Origin: Clostridium sp.
GTDB taxonomy: Bacteria; Bacillota; Clostridia; Clostridiales; Clostridiaceae
NCBI GenBank assembly: GCA_022767515.1
Contig: JALENK010000019.1
Coordinates: 1 to 59,992, forward strand
DNA length: 59,992 bases
Direction: 5' to 3'
Below, in pieces: positions 45,611 through 53,735 of this stretch. The stretch's first letter is position 1. Every line of letters begins with the position of its first letter. The notes beneath the pieces are model-generated. The model ran no database searches and had not been told where the DNA came from. It saw only the letters and a list, made by a program, of their open reading frames with translations. Made by a program: the position numbers and the translations under genes.

Positions 45611-46816
45611 TTGAATAGGGTTATACTAGAAAATGAATATGATGCTAATAAACAAGTAGCACGTATACTAGGGTTATTGTGGATTTGTTGTTTGGGGTTT
45701 GAATTATTAAGTGTGCTTGATTTGATTATAAAAAATCAAAGTTTTACAGAAGTATTTTTATTTTTAACGGTAATACTATTGATGCCACTATACTTAGTTG
45801 AGGTTATAGGAATGCGTAGAAAATCAATAAAGTATTTTATCTGCATATCAGAAGTATTGGCAGTAGGGATATTATATACCTTTTTTACATACCAAGCAGT
45901 ATTATTTTTTGTAATTCCTATTATTATTACATGCCGTTATTATTCTAAAGATATGATGTATTTTTCTATTGTAAGCTCTTTTATTATGATGATATTATCA
46001 ACAGTATTTGGTTGTATTTTTGGATTAGTTGATTGGAATGTCAGAAATATTATGCTTATAAATAATGATGTAAATGGAAGTGAAATCTTATATACATTTA
46101 GGTATATTTTTCTGCCTAGAATATTAGCATTTGGAGTTGTTTCCTTTGTATGTGTGCAAATTATTTCTAAAGCATATTCTTTTATTATAAAACAACAGCA
46201 AAATGCTAATAATATTTTATATACACAAGAGCAGGTAATAATATCTTTTGCCCAAATAATTGAAGCTAAGTCAGGTGAAACAGGTCAACATGTAAAAAGG
46301 GTTTCGGAGTACTGTAGAATACTTGCAAGAGAGATAGGATTTTCAAGAGAAGAGATTGAGTATATAAGAATAGCATCTATGATGCATGATGTTGGTAAAT
46401 TAATGATATCATCCGATATATTAGAAAAGCCAGGAGCTCTTAGTGATGAAGAATTTGCCATTATTAAAAGCCATGTAATTGAAGGGGAAAATTTGCTTCA
46501 TAATGCTAAAGGTAAGATAATGGAATATGCTAGAATTATTGCTTTAGAGCATCATGAGAGATGGGACGGAACAGGGTATTTAGGTATGAAAACAGATCAA
46601 ATTCATATGATAAGTAGAATAGTAGCAGTGGCGGACGTGTTTGATGCACTAGTTAGTAAAAGAAGCTATAAAAAAGGATGGAGTCCACAAGAAGCATATA
46701 ATAAGATAATAGCGGAGAAAGGAAAGCATTTTAGTCCAGATGTTGTGGATGCTTTTGAAAGAGCATTTGATGAATTTTTATTTATTATAGATATATATTC
46801 AGATGGAGAGGAATGA
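45611..46816 (+). CDS. Membrane HD-GYP protein, putative c-di-GMP hydrolase
   Basis: 401 residues. Five or six transmembrane helices fill residues 15-200. The HD-GYP domain (about 210-395) has HDVGKL at about 259-264 and HHERWDGTGYLG. The hallmark GYP reads GYL here, so the name motif is not intact although all metal-binding histidines and aspartates look present. Such domains split c-di-GMP or related dinucleotides. TTG start at 45611 behind AGGTGGTG. The stop overlaps possible starts of the SseB-like gene. Confidence 0.85.
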   Translation: MNRVILENEYDANKQVARILGLLWICCLGFELLSVLDLIIKNQSFTEVFLFLTVILLMPLYLVEVIGMRRKSIKYFICISEVLAVGILYTFFTYQAVLFFVIPIIITCRYYSKDMMYFSIVSSFIMMILSTVFGCIFGLVDWNVRNIMLINNDVNGSEILYTFRYIFLPRILAFGVVSFVCVQIISKAYSFIIKQQQNANNILYTQEQVIISFAQIIEAKSGETGQHVKRVSEYCRILAREIGFSREEIEYIRIASMMHDVGKLMISSDILEKPGALSDEEFAIIKSHVIEGENLLHNAKGKIMEYARIIALEHHERWDGTGYLGMKTDQIHMISRIVAVADVFDALVSKRSYKKGWSPQEAYNKIIAEKGKHFSPDVVDAFERAFDEFLFIIDIYSDGEE

Positions 46817-46821
46817 TGATT

Positions 46822-48387
46822 ATGATACAAACATTAATTAGCAAATATGAAAAAATCAAACCTGATACAGAAAAAAAAGAAGAAGTTTATAATCAAATAT
46901 TGAAAGAATTGAATTCACTTGAAAAAGTATATATAATTTTGTCAAATCAAGATGATACTTCTAAGTATAGAAAACCATTTGTAGCAGATAAGGATGGAGA
47001 GCCAGTTATTTTTTTATTTACAGAATATGAGCATGCATTAAACTGGGTAAATCATTATGAGGGCTTTAAGTATAAAAATACGCCATTAATAGGAGAATTA
47101 TACAGGGGAGAAAATGAATTTAATAGTATATTTCAAATATGTGATTATATGGGGATAAAAGAAATATTACTAAATGAAGGTTTATGTTTATTTTTTATAT
47201 CACCAGTAAAGATGATAGATGTCAATAATTTTTCTCATGAGATAAAGCTAAGATTGTCACCAGAAGAAATTGATGAAATAAAAAAGAAGAAGTTAGAGCC
47301 ACAAATTCAATTACCTACCTTAAGAATAATTAATTATGGATATAATGATTTGATTAAGGATGAGAGAGTTGATGAAATGATGCAGGCTGTTTTAAATGGC
47401 AATGAAACTGTGTTTTTTGAAACAACAGCCATAGAAGATATATTTACAGCTGAAATGGTTAAGGAGAATTTTATAAAGCAGGCTCTTGAAATGAAAAATA
47501 TGCAAGATGTTGAGTATTTTAAAGGAATTATTAATAGTTTAATATTTAAGGCACTAAAGAAAATGAAAGATTATTCTAATATATGGTATGTTAGAGATAG
47601 TTTAGAGGATGCTCCAATAAAAAGAGATGGTAGCATAATTTTATGTTGTAATGAATATTTTAGTGATAGAATTTTAGCACCAATAAAGAATGCTGGAATT
47701 AACTGTGATTTAGATAAACTTACACCTATTCAGTTTTATAAATTTATAGAGATACTTAATGAAAATGAAGATGAAATGATTATATTAACAGATGGAAGAT
47801 ATGAAATAACAGTTCCGGTTAATGATGTATATGAAATGGTTCAAAAATTAATTGATATACCAGATAGTGAAGAAATTATTATTAGATTAAGAAATATGAT
47901 TATGGCTGAGGATAAGGAAGCTTTTGAAGATACTACAATGTCAGAAGACATACTAGCTATGAATTTAGTTGTTGATGAATTTATAACAGGTGCTGTAGAG
48001 TCAGAAGAGGATGAATCAGTAGTTGATAACTATGAAGAATTTTTATATTATATTTGCCAAAAGCTTACTGAAAAGATATTAAAAAATGAAAGAGTGTGGT
48101 ATATAAATAATAAGGAAATGGATGTGCCTATATTAAAAAATGGTGGAGTAGTTATTGCAGTTACTGATGAAAATAAAGATATATTATTAGAACCAGTATT
48201 ATCAGAAGGTTTTGATGCAGAGTTGAAGGAGCTTAATATAGAAGAATTTTATAAGCTTGTTTATGTATCAAGTGATAAAGAAGATGAATGTTCAATAATT
48301 GCATTAACAGATGGAATTAATGAATTTGTTATCGAGCCAGAGGCATATTTAAAACTTCTTAATAATTATTTTGAAATAAATTATTAG
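46822..48387 (+). CDS. Three-module SseB-like protein
   Basis: About 521 residues, acidic, soluble, no signal peptide. Module 1 (to about 145) has the SseB pattern VYIILSNQDD, PFVADKDGEPVIFLFTEYEHAL. Modules 2 and 3 are tandem copies of about 170 residues: compare IWYVRDSLEDAPIKRDGSI (near 252) with VWYINNKEMDVPILKNGGV (near 423), each ending in ILTDG/ALTDG and an EF/EIT segment. Function unknown. ATG 46813, 46816 and 46822 are all possible; GGAGAGG at 46805-46811 favours the last. Coupled to the HD-GYP gene. Confidence 0.7.
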   Translation: MIQTLISKYEKIKPDTEKKEEVYNQILKELNSLEKVYIILSNQDDTSKYRKPFVADKDGEPVIFLFTEYEHALNWVNHYEGFKYKNTPLIGELYRGENEFNSIFQICDYMGIKEILLNEGLCLFFISPVKMIDVNNFSHEIKLRLSPEEIDEIKKKKLEPQIQLPTLRIINYGYNDLIKDERVDEMMQAVLNGNETVFFETTAIEDIFTAEMVKENFIKQALEMKNMQDVEYFKGIINSLIFKALKKMKDYSNIWYVRDSLEDAPIKRDGSIILCCNEYFSDRILAPIKNAGINCDLDKLTPIQFYKFIEILNENEDEMIILTDGRYEITVPVNDVYEMVQKLIDIPDSEEIIIRLRNMIMAEDKEAFEDTTMSEDILAMNLVVDEFITGAVESEEDESVVDNYEEFLYYICQKLTEKILKNERVWYINNKEMDVPILKNGGVVIAVTDENKDILLEPVLSEGFDAELKELNIEEFYKLVYVSSDKEDECSIIALTDGINEFVIEPEAYLKLLNNYFEINY

Positions 48388-48466
48388 TAGAATAAATATT
48401 TGACAATATAGTAGATATTTAATAATCTAAATACAAGTGTTAAAAATTGATTTAGGAGTTGATTTT

Positions 48467-49432
48467 TTGAATATAAATATAGGTCCAAATGAAGCGGGTC
48501 AAAGATTAGATAAATTTTTAAGAAAGCTTCTTAAGGATGTACCTTTAAGTGCAATCTTTAAGGCACTAAGAAAGGGAGACATAAGAGTTGATGGAAAGAA
48601 ACAAAAGGAAAAATATGTCCTTAATGAAGGAGAAGTTGTAGAAATTAGGTATATTCAAAGTAAAAGAGAAGTTAAGCATAATTTTCAAAATGTAGATGCA
48701 AGTGGAATGAAGATAACTTATGAAGATAATAATATATTAATTGCAGAGAAGTGTCCAGGAATGTTAGTACATCCAGATTCTAAGGATGGAGAGCCTACAT
48801 TAACAGACTATGTGTTATCTTATTTGTATGAAAAGGGTGAATATGTACCAGAAAATGAGGTTACATTTACACCAGCTTCTTGTAATAGATTAGATAAAAA
48901 TACTTCAGGGATTGTTATTTTTGGTAAGAACTTTGAAGCATTAAGAAATCTAAATGAAATGATTAGAGAAGATAAGATTGAAAAGTATTACTATACTATA
49001 GTTCAAGGAAGAGTAAAAGATGGATTATTAACTGCGTATATAGTTAAAAATCCAGAAAAGAACATATCAAAAATATATGATGAAAAAGTTCCAAATTCTA
49101 AGGAAATAAAGATGAAAGTTAAGACAGTGGAAACAAATGGTGCGTATTCATTTTTAGAAATACATTTGATTACAGGAAGAAGCCATCAGATAAGAGCACA
49201 TTTAGCACATATAGGTAATCCAATAATTGGAGATGTAAAATATGGAAAAAAAGAAATTAATGTTGCATTTAGAAATAAATTTGGATTAGATTTTCAATTT
49301 TTATATGCTTATAAATTAATATTTAGAGAAACAAGTGGAAATCTTGAATACTTAAAAAATAAAACTATTGCACAAGCTCTTCCACCATTATTAAAAAAGA
49401 TTAAGCAAGATGTATTCAAAGTTACTATTTAA
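48467..49432 (+). CDS. RluD-family pseudouridine synthase
   Basis: A 321-residue RluA/RluD-type enzyme. An N-terminal S4 RNA-binding domain (about 10-65, GQRLDKFLRKLLKDVPLS) precedes the catalytic domain with CNRLDKNTSGIVIFGKN carrying the catalytic Asp and GRSHQIRAHLAHIGNPIIGD. It could target 23S rRNA. TTG start at 48467 with AGGAG 8 nt upstream; the longer in-frame ATG lacks a site. Confidence 0.88.
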   Translation: MNINIGPNEAGQRLDKFLRKLLKDVPLSAIFKALRKGDIRVDGKKQKEKYVLNEGEVVEIRYIQSKREVKHNFQNVDASGMKITYEDNNILIAEKCPGMLVHPDSKDGEPTLTDYVLSYLYEKGEYVPENEVTFTPASCNRLDKNTSGIVIFGKNFEALRNLNEMIREDKIEKYYYTIVQGRVKDGLLTAYIVKNPEKNISKIYDEKVPNSKEIKMKVKTVETNGAYSFLEIHLITGRSHQIRAHLAHIGNPIIGDVKYGKKEINVAFRNKFGLDFQFLYAYKLIFRETSGNLEYLKNKTIAQALPPLLKKIKQDVFKVTI

Positions 49433-49443
49433 TGGGGGATAAT

Positions 49444-51051
49444 ATGGAAAAGACTACAAATAATGCTAAGGGGGTACTAATCCTTTCTATAGCAGGCATA
49501 TTAAGTAAAGTAATATCTGTTGTATATACCCCAGTTTTAAATGCCATACTAGGTTCAGAAGGATATGGTATATATGTACAGGTAATGGATGTATTTTTAT
49601 TTATTTATGCCATAACAAGTGTTGGTGTTCAACCAGCTGTAGCTAAGGTTGTTTCTGAACTTTCTGCAATTGGAAATGAAGATGCAGCAAGAAATGCATT
49701 AAATATTTCAAGAGTATTTTATCTTCTAGTAGGAGCACTAGCTAGTACATTGATGATTGTTTTTTCAGATTCTATAGCTAGCAAAATGGGAAGCTCACAA
49801 ATTTCAGCAGGAATTGCTACATTAGCACCATGTATTATGATAACAACGGTTCTTTCCGCTTATCGAGGATTTATGCAAGGTAAGGGGAATATGAAAGCTA
49901 TAGCAGTTTCACAAGTATTAGAGCAACTTTTAAATGTTGCAATAAGTTTAGTATTTGCTTATATATTTATTAAGACAAGTTTACCTCTAGGGGTTGCTGG
50001 TGCACAGATTGGAACATCAGTTGGGGCATTATTTGCTTGTGCATATCTGATATTTGCGTATCAAAGAAAGAAGTATGATGAAATAGATTCTACAGATAAA
50101 ACTAAGATAAACTTTCAATTAATATTACAAAGAATACTTATCTATTCTATACCAATTATTTTGAGTTCAGGACTTCAAAATCTTGGAGGGTTAATAGATT
50201 CATCAAATGTAACTACTATTCTTCAAAGTACCGGATATTCAGAATCAGAAGCTCATACGTTATATGGGTATTATGGATATTATAGAACACTAATAGGGGT
50301 TCCTATGGTAGTTATTACAGCGATTGCAACAGCTACACTTCCTTCAATATCAAAGCTTAGGGTTCTTAAGCAAGGCAGAGAGATTAGAAAAAAGACTAAG
50401 GATGCACTTAGAATTTGTCTTGCTGTTTCACTACCATCAGCAGTAGGTTTTATAATGGTGGCAAAACCATTATATAAAATATTTTTTAATAATAATGAGT
50501 GGGAAGCAATAAGCTTAATGGCATTTGGTGCATTTATATTGGTCTTTATGGCAGTATCACAGGTGCAAGCTTCTATTTTACAAGGACTAAATGGTTTTTA
50601 TTATGTTTTGATGACATTTTCTATAGGAATATTAAGTAAAATTATATTAAATTATTTCTGTGTAAGAATTAATGCTTTTAATATTAATGGAGTATTAATT
50701 GGTAACTTTTTTTGGTATTTAATACCTACAATTTTGAATCATAGAAAGATTTGTAAAAGAGAGAAGATAAAGATGTCATTTATAAAACTTCTTAAAAAAC
50801 CATTAATAGCATCTTTAGTGATGGCAGTGTCATTGTGGGTGTTATCATGGCCATTTGATTTCTTATATAGACTTGTTGGAGAAACAAGATTGACATGCAT
50901 ACCAGAATTAGTAGTACTAATAGGTGTCGGAGGGTTCATATATCTGTATATTATGATTATGATTGGAGGAATCAAGAAAGCAGATTTTGATTCAATATCA
51001 CCTAAATTATTAAAATTTATGCCTAAGTTTTTAAGAAAAAATTTAAAATAG
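49444..51051 (+). CDS. MOP-family flippase (SpoVB/MurJ-like)
   Basis: A 535-residue polytopic membrane protein with about 14 helices, of the polysaccharide-biosynthesis/MOP exporter family. It begins KGVLILSIAGILSKVISVVYTPVLNAILGSEGYG, where the family N-terminus begins (residues 10-43), and has YRGFMQGKGNMKAIAVSQVLEQ (about 140-160). Probably moves lipid-linked wall precursors or glycan. ATG 49444 follows GGGGG. Convergent with a second flippase of the same family. Confidence 0.85.
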   Translation: MEKTTNNAKGVLILSIAGILSKVISVVYTPVLNAILGSEGYGIYVQVMDVFLFIYAITSVGVQPAVAKVVSELSAIGNEDAARNALNISRVFYLLVGALASTLMIVFSDSIASKMGSSQISAGIATLAPCIMITTVLSAYRGFMQGKGNMKAIAVSQVLEQLLNVAISLVFAYIFIKTSLPLGVAGAQIGTSVGALFACAYLIFAYQRKKYDEIDSTDKTKINFQLILQRILIYSIPIILSSGLQNLGGLIDSSNVTTILQSTGYSESEAHTLYGYYGYYRTLIGVPMVVITAIATATLPSISKLRVLKQGREIRKKTKDALRICLAVSLPSAVGFIMVAKPLYKIFFNNNEWEAISLMAFGAFILVFMAVSQVQASILQGLNGFYYVLMTFSIGILSKIILNYFCVRINAFNINGVLIGNFFWYLIPTILNHRKICKREKIKMSFIKLLKKPLIASLVMAVSLWVLSWPFDFLYRLVGETRLTCIPELVVLIGVGGFIYLYIMIMIGGIKKADFDSISPKLLKFMPKFLRKNLK

Positions 51052-51052
51052 T

Positions 51053-51101
51053 AAATTAAAAGTTGCACAGCAATAAACATTGCTATGCAACTTTTAATTT
51101 T
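51053..51101. terminator. Bidirectional terminator between the flippases
   Basis: AAATTAAAAGTTGCA (51053-51067) pairs with TGCAACTTTTAATTT (51086-51100), with AGCAA/TTGCT inside past one mismatch. The stem includes the last codons of the minus-strand gene. Confidence 0.9.
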
Positions 51102-52593
51102 CATTATCACCAAAGGTACCCCAAAATATAAATATTAAAAATATAGAAATAGTAATAATTATACTTTTCAATTTTGTTATTGGTAATAGTAATTTTATTG
51201 TTATTATATTAATAATAAAGTATGTTATAACAGCCAAAAGGATATAAATTAGGGTATTAGTTAAGGATATGTTTAGTGTTATATGTTTTTTTATCTCATA
51301 TAAATTAATAATTATACTAATTAATGAGGTTAAAAAAAGGGTTATTGCATATCCATAAATATTTATGGAAGGTATAGACGTAAAAATATAAAGGCAAACA
51401 AGCTCTAGAGCTGCTACAAGTAATGAATTTCTTAAAATAATACCTTGTTTGTTTAATCCATTTAATACACTGTACAGTGGAACAGAAATAAAAAATATTG
51501 GTGCGCAAAGCCCAGAAGATTTTATATAGCTACCAAGGTCATTTCTTGAATAGAACATTTCTCCAAGCACATCTGGAATGATTAAACATATAACAGTGGT
51601 TGAAAGTCCTAATAGAAGTGAGATTTTCATAACTTTTTTTATTCTGATAGAGGCATTATAATAATTTCCCTTTATTATTGTTTGAGATAGGTCTGGGATA
51701 AGTAACATATTTATAGAGTTTACCACAATTAGTGGTATGCCTATTATCATCATGGCCATACCAGTAAATTTTCCGATCATAGCTAATGCTTCAGAATGTT
51801 CGAAACCAGCATTTACAAGGCATCTAGGAATTACAAGTGTAGATAAGGTATTGAAAATATTACTTAAAAATCCATTAAGGGTTAGTGGTAGAGAAATAAT
51901 AAGTACATTAAATAAAAGTTGAAATCGACTATCCGCTTTTTCATATGTTTTGGGAAGTTTTTTTACAGTATGTTTATAATAGAAAAAAAGTAGAAGTAAG
52001 CTTTGGAGTTCTCCAAGTGCAAGTGCTACATAGCAAAGCGTGACAAGAGTTTGTAAATCTTTTGCTGAAAAAGCATAGATTAATATAGCAACAGTTAAAA
52101 TTCTAAGAGCTTTTTCAAATATATCAATTATTGCAGGAGTGGTGATTTTAGATGTTCCAAGAAAGAATCCCTTAAGTATATTTGAAAGGGCAATAAAAAT
52201 CATAGCAGGACAAGTTACCTTTATAGCATCAACAGTTCTAATATCTTTAATTCCATATCTTCCAATTATATCAGCACATATAAACACTAATAAGGCTACA
52301 AAAAGTGCCCATATGAAATTAAAGATACTTACAGTTTTTATTGTTTTTATAAGATTGTTGTTTTCACCTTTTTCATAGTAGATAGCAGATATTTGAGAGA
52401 TTGAGGCAGCAACACCTGCTGTCATAACACAAATAAAAAGGTTATAAATAGGCATTACTAGATTATATAGCCCCATTCCCTCTGGTCCAATTATTTTTGA
52501 TAAATATATTGAAAAAATAAAGCCCAAAATACCTGTTGTTATATTAGAAATTGTTAGTAAAAAAGAATTTTTAAAAAAATTATCCTTTGCCAA
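51094..52593 (-). CDS. spoVB: Stage V sporulation protein B-like flippase
   Basis: A 499-residue MOP-family membrane protein with about 14 helices; FFKNSFLLTISNITTGILGFIFSIYLSKIIGPEGMGLYNL at residues 5-44 and GFFLGTSKITTPAIIDIFEKALR later match the SpoVB group. SpoVB is needed for spore cortex synthesis. On the minus strand the GTG at 52605 overlaps the AAGGAG itself, so the TTG at 52593 (10 nt spacing) is the likelier start. Which of the two flippases is the true SpoVB is not certain. Confidence 0.78.
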   Translation of the reverse strand: MAKDNFFKNSFLLTISNITTGILGFIFSIYLSKIIGPEGMGLYNLVMPIYNLFICVMTAGVAASISQISAIYYEKGENNNLIKTIKTVSIFNFIWALFVALLVFICADIIGRYGIKDIRTVDAIKVTCPAMIFIALSNILKGFFLGTSKITTPAIIDIFEKALRILTVAILIYAFSAKDLQTLVTLCYVALALGELQSLLLLFFYYKHTVKKLPKTYEKADSRFQLLFNVLIISLPLTLNGFLSNIFNTLSTLVIPRCLVNAGFEHSEALAMIGKFTGMAMMIIGIPLIVVNSINMLLIPDLSQTIIKGNYYNASIRIKKVMKISLLLGLSTTVICLIIPDVLGEMFYSRNDLGSYIKSSGLCAPIFFISVPLYSVLNGLNKQGIILRNSLLVAALELVCLYIFTSIPSINIYGYAITLFLTSLISIIINLYEIKKHITLNISLTNTLIYILLAVITYFIINIITIKLLLPITKLKSIIITISIFLIFIFWGTFGDNEN

Positions 52594-52661
52594 TATATAA
52601 GTCACTCCTTTAGATTACAATAAAACATATTCTAAAGAGGAGTGAATTATACCATATAGCT

Positions 52662-53540
52662 TTATTTTGAAATTTTTTGACCGTCTGAAGTTAGAACAAT
52701 TGTACCATCTTTGTCAGTTCTATAAGTTGTTATATTGTGTTTTTTTATAGTGTTTAAGGTTTCCTTGTGTGGATGATTATAATCATTATCCTTACCAACA
52801 CATATTATTCCAATTGATGGATTTACTTTACTTATAAATTCTTCTGATGAAGAAGAGGATGAACCATGATGTCCAAATTTAATCACATCAGCTGAAACAT
52901 CACAATTATTTGTTAATACTTCTTTTTCAACAAGTGTTTCAGCATCTCCAGTAAGAAGGAAAGAGGTCTTTCCATATGTAAGTTTCATTATAGGTGAATA
53001 ATTGTTTAGATTGTCATATTTATCTTTGTTTGGAGAAAATACATCTAGTTTAGTATTATCTCCTAAATCAATATTAGTACCAGATTTAATTACATTAATT
53101 TTTAAATTTTTATTTTTTAATGCATCTACCATTTTTTCATAAGTTTTAGTTGAATTTTGAACCTTTGGTGAATAGAATTTCTTAACGTCATATTTGTTTA
53201 TGATATCTGCCATATTACCAATGTGGTCTGCATGAGGATGAGTAGCAATTACATAATCAAGCGTTTTTATATTTAATTTGTTTAAATAATTAAATAAATT
53301 GTCTTTACCTTCTCTAGGACCACAGTCAATAAGCATATTTTTGTCATTAACTTGTATTAGTATAGAATCTCCTTGTCCAACATCAATAAAATGGACTTTC
53401 ATTTGACTAGAGTTATTTGTATTAGATATAGTACTTGAAGTATTGTTATTAGAAGAAAGAATGTCTTGAGCATTACAACCAGGTAATAAAAGTACCAAAC
53501 TTAGAATAATAGTAAATAATAATATGATATTTTTTTTCAT
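52662..53540 (-). CDS. ComEC-like metallo-beta-lactamase lipoprotein
   Basis: 292 residues. A signal peptide with lipobox LLPGC (Cys about 22) suggests a surface lipoprotein, followed by a short S/N/T linker. The MBL domain has FIDVGQGDSILIQ, ATHPHADHIGN (HxHxDH), LTGDAETLVEKE and KFGHHGSSSSSSEEF, the layout of the C-terminal domain of competence protein ComEC. Secreted homologues may degrade DNA or other phosphodiesters. Promoter TTTAAC-N17-TATAAT on the minus strand at 53586-53558; AAGGAGG precedes the ATG. Confidence 0.85.
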   Translation of the reverse strand: MKKNIILLFTIILSLVLLLPGCNAQDILSSNNNTSSTISNTNNSSQMKVHFIDVGQGDSILIQVNDKNMLIDCGPREGKDNLFNYLNKLNIKTLDYVIATHPHADHIGNMADIINKYDVKKFYSPKVQNSTKTYEKMVDALKNKNLKINVIKSGTNIDLGDNTKLDVFSPNKDKYDNLNNYSPIMKLTYGKTSFLLTGDAETLVEKEVLTNNCDVSADVIKFGHHGSSSSSSEEFISKVNPSIGIICVGKDNDYNHPHKETLNTIKKHNITTYRTDKDGTIVLTSDGQKISK

Positions 53541-53557
53541 TTTGTTAACCTCCTTGT

Positions 53558-53586
53558 ATTATAAATAATATTATAAATATGTTAAA
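53558..53586 (-). promoter_or_regulatory. Promoter of the MBL lipoprotein gene
   Basis: Minus strand TTTAAC (53586-53581), a 17-bp spacer and TATAAT (53563-53558). Confidence 0.6.
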
Positions 53587-53652
53587 CATACAACATATTT
53601 ACTTAAATAGTTTTTAAATGAAGATTTTAATATTTTAAAATTGCAAAAAATA

Positions 53653-53661
53653 TGCTATAAT
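53653..53661 (+). promoter_or_regulatory. Extended -10 promoter of the PEPCK-like gene
   Basis: TGC-TATAAT (53653-53661) about 70 nt upstream of the ATG. Confidence 0.65.
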
Positions 53662-53735
53662 ACTTTTAAATTCTTTGAAAAAGAACAAATAATGCAATTT
53701 TGAAAAGACAATAAATTCATATTAGGAGGATATAT

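Noticed and set aside
52662-53540. True beta-lactamase
   Set aside because: FIDVGQGDS and the GHHGSSSSSS end point to the ComEC-type hydrolase branch, not to antibiotic-degrading enzymes.
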